From the NCBI GenBank assembly GCA_021778315.1, contig JAJYCQ010000002.1:1-64000 (forward strand): 64,000 bases of DNA. Reading direction: 5' to 3'. Below, piece by piece: positions 9,705 through 18,175 of the stretch (position 1 is its first letter; each line of letters starts with the position of its first letter). The position numbers and the translations under genes are program-made. The notes below the pieces were generated by a model, which saw only the letters and a list, made by a program, of their open reading frames with translations, was not told the origin of the DNA and made no database searches. The stretch comes from Acidobacteriota bacterium. Its GTDB lineage: Bacteria; Acidobacteriota; Terriglobia; Terriglobales; Acidobacteriaceae.

Positions 9705-11507
9705 ATGGCAGAGACGAATACAGTTGAAATGAAAAAGACGCTGGGTCTGACGGGACTCACCAGCAATGCGATGGCGCTGATTGCGCCGGGAGCGTTCCTT
9801 TGGCTGACGTTCTTTATTCAGTCGACCACGGGCGTCACCGGACCCTCGATGTGGATGGGTGTGATTGGGGCGCTGGTGCTGTGTCTTTCTACGGCGGTCT
9901 GCTATGCGGAGATGGCGAAGCTATACCCGGGGACGGGGAGCTCGTACTACTTTGCGGAGCAGGCGTTTCTGAATCGTGATCGGGCGTGGAAGTATGCACG
10001 CATTTCGAAGTTTGTGGTGGGCTGGGCGTCGCATTTGTACTACTGGATTTATCCGGGAGTGATGGTGGGGACGATGGGAATCGTCTCGGGCTACCTTGTG
10101 GGGACGCTGTATCCGAACTTCATGAGCGCGTCGAATCCGGGGATGCTGTTCATGATGACGGTGGCTGTTGTGTTCTCATTTGCTGTGGCCTACATTTCGT
10201 ATCGCGGAGCGAATGCGTCGACGTCGATCAACCTGGGAATCAATGCGATCCAGATTACGGCGCTGATAGTGTTTAGCATTTTGGCGCTTAGCTACCGGAT
10301 GAATCATCCACCAGGTTCGGTGGCGTACCAGTTCGATTCGGCCAGCGGGGAAGCGTATACGTACGAGTTCCAGACAACGACGGCGGTGGTTGCCGGCGTG
10401 TCGACCGATACGATTGTGCGCGACACGAGTGGCGTGCCGCTGCCGAAGCTGGGAGCGGATGGCAAGCCTGTACCGTTCCATGTGAGCTATGCGGAACGCG
10501 ATGCTGCGGGCAACTTCCTGGCGCATCCTACGGCGAAGTCGGTCATTAGTCCTCATCACTGGAGCTGGGTGTTTATCCAGGCGACGGTGGCGATTCTGAT
10601 CCTGGTTGGATTTGAGTCGGTGACGGCGATGGGAGGCGAGGCGAAGAATGCGAAGCGGGATGTGCCGATCGCGGTGATTACGTCGCTGCTGGTGCAGGGC
10701 GTTCTGTTCTATTGCTTCGAATATTTTGCGGCGAATTATTTCCTGAATAGCGGCTATACGATGCAGAGTGCATCGGCTTCGGCGGCTCCGATCGGCGACA
10801 TGATGATCATGGTTGGTGACGCGCTGTTTGGGCCGGGGCATGGGCGGACGTTCATGCTGATCGAGGCATCGACGGTGGTTCTTGCGCTGATCGGGACGAC
10901 GCTCTCGTGCATGAATACGGGTGCTCGCGTGACGTATGCGATGGGCAAGGACAAAGAAGTTTCCAACCACTTTGGCCTGTTGCACAAGAGCAACCTGACG
11001 CCACACCGCGCGGTGTGGACGCTGGCTGCGATTTCAGCAGTGATCGGATGTCTTGCGGTGGTGCTGGTGTTTGGCGATGCTGGAGCTCCGTCGGCGGCAG
11101 CGATTGCTTCGATACCTCACGGACTGTTTTCGAGCTTTGGCTACACGACGCATGACAAGATGGCGGCTCTGCCAAACAGTCTGCTGACGGTGACGCTGGC
11201 GTCTAACTTCGGGACGTTCCTGCTGTATGCACTGAGCTGCACGCTGTGCATGGTTGCTTATCATAAGCATCCGAAGTTCAGCTTCATCCGGCACATATTC
11301 ATTCCGATGTTTGGGTTGTGCGCGAATCTGGCTTGCATGGGGTTCTATGTCGTTGGCCCGTTCATGGGTTATGGGACGAAGATGGAACCCCTGCTGGCGC
11401 TAGGCATTGCGGTGGTATGGGGAATCTATGGCAGCTTCCACTTCCTGACGAGCGGTAAGGCGGCGGGTAGAACGGCGTTGATTCAAACGAGGCCGGACTC
11501 GGCGTAG
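9705..11507 (+). CDS. APC-superfamily amino acid permease
   Basis: A 600-residue inner-membrane transporter with about 12 hydrophobic segments. The N-terminal half holds LTGLTSNAMALIAPGAF and CYAEMAKLYPGTGSSYYF, and the sixth segment reads VGFESVTAMGGEAKN; both are typical of the APC superfamily. GGAGGA sits at the right distance from the ATG. An unusual hydrophilic loop of about 90 residues (198-288) separates two membrane segments. The substrate cannot be told from sequence; the porin upstream could be the matching outer-membrane channel (inference). Confidence 0.88.
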   Translation: MAETNTVEMKKTLGLTGLTSNAMALIAPGAFLWLTFFIQSTTGVTGPSMWMGVIGALVLCLSTAVCYAEMAKLYPGTGSSYYFAEQAFLNRDRAWKYARISKFVVGWASHLYYWIYPGVMVGTMGIVSGYLVGTLYPNFMSASNPGMLFMMTVAVVFSFAVAYISYRGANASTSINLGINAIQITALIVFSILALSYRMNHPPGSVAYQFDSASGEAYTYEFQTTTAVVAGVSTDTIVRDTSGVPLPKLGADGKPVPFHVSYAERDAAGNFLAHPTAKSVISPHHWSWVFIQATVAILILVGFESVTAMGGEAKNAKRDVPIAVITSLLVQGVLFYCFEYFAANYFLNSGYTMQSASASAAPIGDMMIMVGDALFGPGHGRTFMLIEASTVVLALIGTTLSCMNTGARVTYAMGKDKEVSNHFGLLHKSNLTPHRAVWTLAAISAVIGCLAVVLVFGDAGAPSAAAIASIPHGLFSSFGYTTHDKMAALPNSLLTVTLASNFGTFLLYALSCTLCMVAYHKHPKFSFIRHIFIPMFGLCANLACMGFYVVGPFMGYGTKMEPLLALGIAVVWGIYGSFHFLTSGKAAGRTALIQTRPDSA

Positions 11508-11520
11508 ACTTGAGGCGCAG

Positions 11521-11542
11521 GGCGGGGCCTCGCGGCCTCGCC
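11521..11542. terminator. Possible terminator hairpin after the permease
   Basis: GGCGGGGCC, a TCGC loop and GGCCTCGCC form a strong hairpin with one G-U pair, 14 bases after the permease stop. No T-run follows, so a role in mRNA ending or stability is only suggested. Confidence 0.35.
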
Positions 11543-11560
11543 CCATGCGATTAAACCTTC

Positions 11561-12361
11561 ATGCTTGATTTAGAGTTTGCTGAACGCACCGACCCAGGGC
11601 GAGTGCGAGGAAATAACGAAGACGCTCTCGGCCACGTGCTGCCGACGGGGCCTGCGCAGGTGCAGTCGCAGGGATGGTTTTTTGCGATTGCGGATGGGAT
11701 GGGAGGCCACGAGTATGGGGAGGTGGCTTCGAGTCTGGCGATCAAGACGGCGGTAGAGGGGTTCCGCAAGATTCCAAAGGGTGTGATGCATGTGTCGCTG
11801 CTGCCGCGGTTGGTGCAGGAGGCAAATGCAGCGGTGTACGACGCTGGGCAGGCGACGTCGCTGCGCGGGGCGCGGATGGGAACGACGTTTGTGGCGTGCG
11901 CGCTGCGGTTTGATTCGGCGGTTGTGTCGCATGTGGGGGACTCGCGGTGCTATCTGTTTCGTAATGGTCGAGGGACGCAGCTGACGCGCGACCATACGAT
12001 GGCGGAGGAGCAGATGCGGTTGGGGATTCTGTCGAAGGAAGAGGCAGCGGATCACGATGGGCGGCATGTGCTGACGCGGTCGCTGGGCAATGAGTTATTT
12101 GTTGCGGCAGATACGCAGACGGTGAATATTCTTCCAGGGGATGTGTTGCTGCTGTGCACGGATGGGCTGTATGGAGGGGTTCCCGATGCGTCGATCCAAC
12201 GCATAGTTGAGCGCAGCGGGGATTTGGAGAAGGCCGCGGAGGCGCTGATTACAGCGGCCAATGACGCGGGCGGTCATGATAATGTGAGCGTGCAACTTAT
12301 CCGAGTAAAGACGGTGGAACGAATGGGGCTATACCGTGGACGACCGTACAGGCTGCTCTAG
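11561..12361 (+). CDS. PP2C-type serine/threonine protein phosphatase
   Basis: A 266-residue metal-dependent phosphatase of the PPM family. The metal-binding and structural motifs are all present: RGNNEDA near 17-23, IADGMGGHEYG, GTTFVACAL, SHVGDSRCYLFR, CTDGLYG and GGHDNVSV. It is a bare catalytic domain without membrane segments, so cytosolic. Its stop codon directly abuts the ATG of the protein kinase gene, an arrangement expected of a phosphatase acting on the kinase or its substrates. Confidence 0.95.
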   Translation: MLDLEFAERTDPGRVRGNNEDALGHVLPTGPAQVQSQGWFFAIADGMGGHEYGEVASSLAIKTAVEGFRKIPKGVMHVSLLPRLVQEANAAVYDAGQATSLRGARMGTTFVACALRFDSAVVSHVGDSRCYLFRNGRGTQLTRDHTMAEEQMRLGILSKEEAADHDGRHVLTRSLGNELFVAADTQTVNILPGDVLLLCTDGLYGGVPDASIQRIVERSGDLEKAAEALITAANDAGGHDNVSVQLIRVKTVERMGLYRGRPYRLL

Positions 12362-13342
12362 ATGATTGCTCCGAATCTGACGCTCCATCCCGGCGACCGG
12401 CTCGACGACTACGAGCTTGAGGAGATTGTAGCGACCAGCGGCATGGCGACGGTGTTTCGCGCGAAGGATCTGAGGACGAGTGAGCAGGTGGCGATCAAGG
12501 TTCCTCATCCGGAGGTGGAGAGCGATCCGACGATGTTCGACCGGTTTCGGCGCGAGGAGGAGATTGGGACTCGCATCGATCATCCGGGCGTGATGAAGGT
12601 GTTTGCTAACCCGGGGCGGTCGCAGGTGTACATGGTGATGGAGTGGCTGGATGGGCGGCTGCTGCGACAGGTTTTGAATGACGAGAAGAAGCTTCCGGTG
12701 GAGCGAGCGGTGAAGTTGACGGTGGGGATCTGCGAGGCGCTGGAGCACGTGCATGCGAATGGCGTGGTGCATCGCGACCTGAAGCCGGAGAATATTATGG
12801 TGGGGCCGGAGGATGAGATTCATTTGATCGACTTCGGCATTGCGGCGAGCGCGGGGGCGCGGCGGCTGACGTTCGCGCATTTTTCGCAGAGCATGGGAAC
12901 TCCGGACTACATTTCGCCAGAGCAGGTGCGGGGGAAGCGCGGCGATGCTCGGAGCGATTTGTATGCGCTGGGCGTGATGCTGTACGAGATGCTGACGGGG
13001 GTGGTGCCGTTTTCGGGGCCGAATCCGTTTGCGGTGATGAATGACCGACTGCTGAATCAGCCGGTTCCTCCGCGGGAGATTGAGGCTTCGATTACTCCGC
13101 AGCTGCAGGAGATTGTGTATCGCGCGATGGAGCGTGAGCCGAAGAACCGGTATGCGAGCGCGAGGGAGATGGCGCACGATCTGCTGCATCCGAATGAGGT
13201 GGGGATTGCGGAGCGGCCGGATGCGGAGCGGTGGAGGACGCGGCGGTCGCCGGAGCGGAGGAGGGTACTGCTGTATGCGGCGCTGGTGCTGATACCTCTG
13301 CTGCTGTTCGGGTTGCTGGTGCTGGTGTCACGGCATCGCTGA
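12362..13342 (+). CDS. Membrane-anchored Hanks-type serine/threonine protein kinase
   Basis: A 326-residue kinase. Lys46 (VAIKV), the catalytic loop HRDLKPEN (137-144), DFG (157-159), GTPDYISPEQ and the SDLYALGVMLYEMLTG helix are all present. The glycine-rich loop is reduced (VATSGMATVF, only one glycine). After the kinase domain comes an Arg-rich stretch and one C-terminal membrane segment (302-322) ending VSRHR, so the kinase faces the cytosol and no extracellular sensor domain exists. Paired with the PP2C gene immediately upstream. Confidence 0.94.
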   Translation: MIAPNLTLHPGDRLDDYELEEIVATSGMATVFRAKDLRTSEQVAIKVPHPEVESDPTMFDRFRREEEIGTRIDHPGVMKVFANPGRSQVYMVMEWLDGRLLRQVLNDEKKLPVERAVKLTVGICEALEHVHANGVVHRDLKPENIMVGPEDEIHLIDFGIAASAGARRLTFAHFSQSMGTPDYISPEQVRGKRGDARSDLYALGVMLYEMLTGVVPFSGPNPFAVMNDRLLNQPVPPREIEASITPQLQEIVYRAMEREPKNRYASAREMAHDLLHPNEVGIAERPDAERWRTRRSPERRRVLLYAALVLIPLLLFGLLVLVSRHR

Positions 13343-13376
13343 TCGCGGCGACGTTGATGATTGCGAGCTTGAGTGC

Positions 13377-14654
13377 CTAGCGGGGGACGAACTCGTCGGC
13401 GTGGACTACGAACTCCGGGTAGGCCCCGGCGCCTAGCTCGCGGATGTCCATGCCCTGCCATTCGCCGTCGGCGTCTACGCGGAAGGGGACTAGCTTGTTG
13501 AGCAGGAGATTGCCGAGGTGGATGAGGGGGAAGATGACGCCGAGGAGGGTGCTGATTCCTACGAGTTGAGAGAGGAGCAGGGCGGAGCGGGGGCCGGCGG
13601 TGGGGGCGAAGAGGCCGAAGGCGAGCAGGCCCCAGAGGCCGGCACCGAGGTGGACGGAGATGGCTCCGCCGGGGTCGTCGATGAGGAGCCTGAGTTCGAG
13701 GGTTTCGACGAGGAAGGTGACGAGGGTACCGGCGACTAGGCCGATGAAGAAGGCGGCGAGCGGAGAGACGATGCCGCAACTGGCGCTTCCGGCGACAAGG
13801 CCGGCGATCCAGCCGTTGGCACTGAGCGAGGCGTCGGGCTTGCGGTAGCGGAGCTGGGTGATGAGGACGGCGGCGAGGCAGCCGGCGGAGGCGGAGAGCA
13901 TGGCATTGATGGCAACGACGATGATCTGGATGGAGTTGAGGGCGTAGAAGAGCATGGAGGCGGCGGACTCGAGGCCGATCCAGCCGATGAGGGCGAGCAG
14001 GCAGCCGAAGAGGACGAGGACGATGTTGTGGCCGGGGATGGCGGTGGCGACTTTGTCGGTGTACTTGCCCTGGCGAGGGCCGAGGATCCAGGCGACGGAG
14101 AGGGCGGTGAGGCCTCCGACGACCTGGAGGACTCCGGCACCTCCTGCGTCGGTGAAGGAGGGAAGGCCGAAGAGGGGGGTGAGTTGAGCGAGCCAACCTG
14201 CTCCCCAGACCCAGTGGGCGAAGAGGGGGAAGATGATTGCGGCGAAGAGGGCGCTGGAGGCGCAGATGGCGGCGAGGCGCCAGCGGTCGGTTCCTGCGCT
14301 GATAGGGATGAGCGAGGCGAGGCCTACGGCGAACATCTGGAGGGCGAGAACGAGGGCGGGGTAGGGGCTGCGGAGCAGGGTGGAGGCGAGGCCAGCGGCG
14401 AAGAAGGGCTCTGCACCAAGCCAGTCCCAGTGCCTGCCGGCGAGCTGGAAGGTGTGGGCGAGGCCGTTGGTGTATCCGGCCCAGGCAGAGCCGAAGAGGA
14501 CGAAGACGATGGCCGAGACGCCGAGGGCGCAGAGGGTGGCGAGCATGGCGTGGGCGGCGCTGCGAGAGCGCCCGAGGCCCTGATGGATGAGCGCCAGACC
14601 GGCTGCAGCGAGGGGCACGAGGATGATGCAGAGAAGGCAGACGGCGAGATTCAT
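13377..14654 (-). CDS. Amt/Mep/Rh-family ammonium transporter homologue with altered twin-His site
   Basis: A 425-residue protein with about 11 membrane segments. Amt features seen are HWVWGAGWLA (147-156), the Asp of TDAGGAG (169), the GPRQGKY block, SANGWIAGLVA and DDPGGAISVHLGAG. The pore histidine expected in the first twin-His position is Gln177 (GVLQVVGG), while the second, His335, is kept. Substrate handling may therefore differ from classical AmtB. No GlnK gene is adjacent. It is preceded by and coupled to a 59-residue membrane protein through an ATGA overlap. Confidence 0.88.
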   Translation of the reverse strand: MNLAVCLLCIILVPLAAAGLALIHQGLGRSRSAAHAMLATLCALGVSAIVFVLFGSAWAGYTNGLAHTFQLAGRHWDWLGAEPFFAAGLASTLLRSPYPALVLALQMFAVGLASLIPISAGTDRWRLAAICASSALFAAIIFPLFAHWVWGAGWLAQLTPLFGLPSFTDAGGAGVLQVVGGLTALSVAWILGPRQGKYTDKVATAIPGHNIVLVLFGCLLALIGWIGLESAASMLFYALNSIQIIVVAINAMLSASAGCLAAVLITQLRYRKPDASLSANGWIAGLVAGSASCGIVSPLAAFFIGLVAGTLVTFLVETLELRLLIDDPGGAISVHLGAGLWGLLAFGLFAPTAGPRSALLLSQLVGISTLLGVIFPLIHLGNLLLNKLVPFRVDADGEWQGMDIRELGAGAYPEFVVHADEFVPR

Positions 14655-14830
14655 TCAGTGCCTCTCTGGAGTGAGCGGTAGCGGTAGGCGACGAGACCGA
14701 GGCCGAGGAGTTCGACGAGCAGGGCGGCGAGGACGAAGGCGAAACGCTGCCCGAGGCCTGCCAGCAGGAGCAGGGCCGCGAGGGCGAGCATCCAACCCGA
14801 GACCATCAACAGGTAACCAGTCAACCTCAA
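14651..14830 (-). CDS. Small membrane protein coupled to the Amt homologue
   Basis: A 59-residue frame starting at TTG (14830), with AAGGAA six bases upstream and a stop that overlaps the Amt start as ATGA. The protein has two hydrophobic segments, roughly residues 5-25 and 30-49, then a basic tail YRYRSLQRGTE. Overlap, a well-spaced Shine-Dalgarno and a clear two-TM pattern support translation. Its family is not recognised. It could be an accessory subunit or stabiliser of the transporter (inference). Confidence 0.62.
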   Translation of the reverse strand: MRLTGYLLMVSGWMLALAALLLLAGLGQRFAFVLAALLVELLGLGLVAYRYRSLQRGTE

Positions 14831-15006
14831 AGGTGTTCCTTTGCACTGTGCAGATAGGGGTAATGTATCCAGTCTATCTATTTTTAGCGGGGTTCAAGAA
14901 GCGGGACGCAATAATTCAGGGAAGGGTGAAGTTTTGTCAGGCTTCGAGTCGGGGGCTCTAGTAGACTCAGAGGCATTCCAAAGCAAACAAGAGTGAGGAG
15001 ACAAAG

Positions 15007-15369
15007 ATGAAGAGCGATCTCAATGAATTTGTGTCGACGCCGATCGGGGCGTTTGTGGTGCTGGCGATTGCGGCGTCGCTGGAGGTGCTGGGGGATTCGT
15101 TCTTCCAGACAGGGCTGTACCGGTCGAGTGGGAGCCAGCGGGCGATGTGGTTTGTGGTGGGGGTGGCGGTGCTGGGGATGTACGGGTTGTTTGTGAACCT
15201 TCCGCAGTGGGACTTTGGCAAGCTGCTGGGGGTGTATGTCGCGCTGTTTTTTGTGGTGGCGCAGGTGGTGGCGAAGGTGCGGTTTCAGCAGTCGCCGACG
15301 ACTCCGATCCTGGTGGGTGGGAGCTTGATTGTGGCGGGTGGGCTGGTGATTACGTTCTGGAAGGGGTGA
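15007..15369 (+). CDS. Small four-TM protein resembling SMR/YnfA-type transporters
   Basis: 120 residues with four hydrophobic segments (about 14-33, 47-65, 72-90, 98-117). The first holds ASLEVLGDSFFQTG, reminiscent of the Ala-Glu-Val-x-Gly block of small multidrug resistance proteins. GVYVALFFVVAQ in the third resembles YnfA. The start is supported by GAGTGAGGAGA upstream. The substrate is unknown and the family link is by pattern only. Confidence 0.6.
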   Translation: MKSDLNEFVSTPIGAFVVLAIAASLEVLGDSFFQTGLYRSSGSQRAMWFVVGVAVLGMYGLFVNLPQWDFGKLLGVYVALFFVVAQVVAKVRFQQSPTTPILVGGSLIVAGGLVITFWKG

Positions 15370-15483
15370 GTGGGTTGGGGCAAAAGGAATGCCGCCCCGT
15401 GCGTGGCGACGGCATGACTTATGGGCACATGTTCCTCTGCGTGGCCCCTCGCAGATAACTCTAGGTCCGCGGCGGCATCCGTG

Positions 15484-15501
15484 TTGTGATGTAGATCACT
15501 A
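15484..15501. promoter_or_regulatory. CRP/FNR-like palindrome in a convergent intergenic region
   Basis: TTGTGATGTAGATCACTA contains GTGAT-N4-ATCAC, close to the CRP consensus TGTGA-N6-TCACA. An AT-rich stretch with possible -10 hexamers (TATTGT at 15511) follows. Neither flanking gene starts here, so if real it would serve an unannotated or antisense transcript. Confidence 0.3.
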
Positions 15502-15598
15502 AAATGAAAATATTGTTATGTGTCGGACATAGCGGGGATTAGGAGCCTATTGCGATATGCTGCCGGGCTGGGGACAAGAGGCGGTGAGCGGCCCTTCC

Positions 15599-18148
15599 TT
15601 AGAAGGTACGGACGGCGTGATCGATGACCAGTTCGTCGACGGAGATATTGAGGGCGAGGCCTACTTTGCGGAAGCCGTCGCGCCACTCGCGGGACCAGTA
15701 GGTGGAGTCGGCGCGGCGGAGGAGGTCGTTCCAGATGTTCTGGGCCTGCCAAAGGTTGATCTCCATGGGGAGGGTGCGGAGGGATTCGGCGATGGCGAGG
15801 GTCTCGTTGAGGACGGTGAGGTTTTGCGGAGATTGGAGCTCGGCGGCGGATTCGAGGCGGACCATGGCTCGCTTCATGCGCTTGTCGGAGGTGTAGCTGA
15901 GGAGGTCGTTGTCGAGGGTGACGTGATCGATCTCGGCGCGGCGGAGGAGGCGGGCGAGCTCGGCGGAGTCGAAGGTTTCGGCTTCGAGGGCGCGGCGCAG
16001 TCCGGCGTTGATGGCGAAGCCGGCGGTGATGGCGAGGGCGGGGGGAGCGGGGACGTGGGCCTCACAGAGGAAGTCGAGCAGGGTGGCGTGCTCTTCGTAG
16101 ATGCGGATGAGCGAATTTTCAACTTCGGAGAGGGTCTGGTTGAGGATGCTCTTGAGGATGCGTTGCTGCTCGTCGGCGAAGAGGGAGGCGAGGGAGTAGA
16201 GGGTGGAGTCGAAGTATTCGTCGATGTTGCGGATGAGTTCGGGGAGATTGGCGCGGCGGATGGAGCTGCGGGCGCTGGCGACGAAGGTGTCCCATGCTTC
16301 GGCGTCTTCGGGCTTGAAGTGCTTGACGGCGGCGGATAGATTCTGGTCGCCGAGGTGGAGGACGGCGAAGCAGATGTCTTCGGTTTCCTCGGTGATGCGG
16401 GAGCGAAGGGAGGCGCGGCCAACGGAGAAGCGGCCACGGCCGGAGGTGAGGACGTCGTAGGTGTGGCGCTGGACGTCGAAGCAGAAGATCTGGCCGGAGT
16501 CGGGGTAGCTGCGGAACATGGAGCTGATGGCGTAGTGGGCACCGACGCTTTCGAGATCGAGGCGGCCGGCGGTGACGAAGCGGCGATAGACTTCGGCTCC
16601 GTCGGTGAAGTCGGGGCTGTTGCTCTTGGCGAGGGCGAGGATCCTGAGGAACTCGGCTTCGAGATCGGAGGCCTGGGTGCCGAAGCGGACGGGGTCGGAG
16701 AAGAGCTTGTGGGCGAGCTGGAGGACGCGGCCGGCGTAGGCGATGATCTGGACGGTTTCGATGCCGGAGATGTCGTCGAAGAACCAGCCGCAGCTGGTGT
16801 ACATGAGCTGGGCGTGGCGCTGGAGCTCGAGGAGTTCGAAGACGGTGATGCGTTCGGCGGGGGTGAGCTGGTGGGTGGCGTGGGTGGCGAAGAAGCGGTC
16901 GAGGTTGTCGGCGCTGCGGTCGAGGATGACGTGGATGTAGGCGTCGCGAGCGGCCCATAGGTCTTTGAGGAGAGGAGCAGCGACGGCTTCGGCGAGCGGA
17001 GCGGTGCGGTCGCGGAGGAGGTCGAGGGCGTCGCGGAGAGGGGTGCGCCAACGCTGATTCCAGCCGGCCCTTCCTCCGTTGCAGCCGCAGTCGGAGCGCC
17101 AGCGCTCGACGCCGTGGGAGCAGCTCCAGGAGGATTCGTCGACGACTTCGGCCTCCCATTGCGGAGGGAATTTTTCGAGGAACTCGCCGTAGTTGGTGAG
17201 CTGGGCGAGGTTGTTTTCTTCGATCCAGTGGAGGGCGTAGCTGAGGGCCATCTCGCCGTGCTTGTGGTGGTGGCCGTAGCTTTCGCCGTCGGTGGCGACG
17301 TGAACGAGCTGGGGCTCGGAGAGAGGCTTATCGGCCTGGAAGCCGGAGAGCAGGCGGCGGGCAAAGGTCTCTCCGTCGTTGAGGAGGCCTTCGAAGGCGA
17401 TGGCACGGGAGGCGGGGCCGTTGTAGAAGAAGACGGCGATGGAGCGGCCGTCGTTGAGCTTGACGAGGTAGGGCTGGGAGGTGTCGACGGTGGCGTTGGG
17501 GGTGTCGGACCAGGGGGCTGGCTCTTCGCCCTGGGCGGCGATGCGGCGGACTCGCAGGGACTGGTGGGGAGCGAGGACGGTGAACTTGATTCGCTCCCGG
17601 GCGAGGAGGTCGAGGACGGAGCGGGAGACGGCGGTTTCGGCGAGCCACATTCCCTCGGGCTGACGGCCGAAACGGTGGGCGAAGTCGGAGATGCCCCAGC
17701 GGATCTGGGTGCGGGCGTCCCGCTCGGAGGCGAGCGGCATGATGATGTGGTTGTAGACCTGGGCGAGGGCGGAGCCGTGGTTGGAGTAGCGCTCTGCGCT
17801 GACGCGGTCGGCGTCCTGGATCATGCGGTAGGTGCGGGGAGCGAAGTCTTCGAGCCAGCTGAGGAGGGTGGGGCCGAAGTTGAAGCTCATGCGGGCGTAG
17901 TTGTTGACGATGCGGATGATCTGGTGCTGCTGGTTGACGATGCGGGAGGCACCGTTGGGGGCGTAGCACTCGGAGGTGATGCGCTCGTTCCAGTCGTGGT
18001 AGGGAGCGGCGGAGTCCTGGAGTTCGACGGTTTCGAGCCAGGGGTTCTCGCGGGGGGGCTGGTAGAAGTGGCCGTGAACGCAGATGTAACGCTGTGGCTG
18101 GGGTTGCGGCTGGGAGAATGCGGGGCCGGATTTTTTTGCTGCGGTCAT
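15599..18148 (-). CDS. Glycoside hydrolase family 57 / DUF3536 protein
   Basis: An 849-residue enzyme. The N-terminal GH57 fold is shown by CVHGHFYQPPRENPW (23-37), GMWLAETAV with the probable nucleophile Glu171, and HVATDGESYGHHH with the probable acid Asp287. The long C-terminal half, from about residue 400, matches the DUF3536 type found with this subfamily. The family acts on alpha-1,4- or alpha-1,6-glucans; the substrate here is unproven. There is no signal peptide, so it is probably cytosolic. The ATG is only six bases after a TATCCT box, so the mRNA is probably leaderless. Confidence 0.9.
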   Translation of the reverse strand: MTAAKKSGPAFSQPQPQPQRYICVHGHFYQPPRENPWLETVELQDSAAPYHDWNERITSECYAPNGASRIVNQQHQIIRIVNNYARMSFNFGPTLLSWLEDFAPRTYRMIQDADRVSAERYSNHGSALAQVYNHIIMPLASERDARTQIRWGISDFAHRFGRQPEGMWLAETAVSRSVLDLLARERIKFTVLAPHQSLRVRRIAAQGEEPAPWSDTPNATVDTSQPYLVKLNDGRSIAVFFYNGPASRAIAFEGLLNDGETFARRLLSGFQADKPLSEPQLVHVATDGESYGHHHKHGEMALSYALHWIEENNLAQLTNYGEFLEKFPPQWEAEVVDESSWSCSHGVERWRSDCGCNGGRAGWNQRWRTPLRDALDLLRDRTAPLAEAVAAPLLKDLWAARDAYIHVILDRSADNLDRFFATHATHQLTPAERITVFELLELQRHAQLMYTSCGWFFDDISGIETVQIIAYAGRVLQLAHKLFSDPVRFGTQASDLEAEFLRILALAKSNSPDFTDGAEVYRRFVTAGRLDLESVGAHYAISSMFRSYPDSGQIFCFDVQRHTYDVLTSGRGRFSVGRASLRSRITEETEDICFAVLHLGDQNLSAAVKHFKPEDAEAWDTFVASARSSIRRANLPELIRNIDEYFDSTLYSLASLFADEQQRILKSILNQTLSEVENSLIRIYEEHATLLDFLCEAHVPAPPALAITAGFAINAGLRRALEAETFDSAELARLLRRAEIDHVTLDNDLLSYTSDKRMKRAMVRLESAAELQSPQNLTVLNETLAIAESLRTLPMEINLWQAQNIWNDLLRRADSTYWSREWRDGFRKVGLALNISVDELVIDHAVRTF

Positions 18149-18163
18149 CGTCTCAGGATAGCA
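18149..18163 (-). promoter_or_regulatory. Extended -10 promoter of the GH57 gene, probably leaderless
   Basis: On the minus strand TGCTATCCT (18163-18155) is followed by GAGACG and the ATG of the GH57 gene. TGN plus TATCCT is an extended -10, and six bases places the transcript start at the ATG. Confidence 0.6.
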
Positions 18164-18175
18164 ATTGTGCGGAGC

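Noticed and set aside
15370..15483. Short hairpins (for example CTGCG...CGCAG near 15438) as a riboswitch or small RNA
   Set aside because: No conserved riboswitch core was recognisable and the stems are weak.
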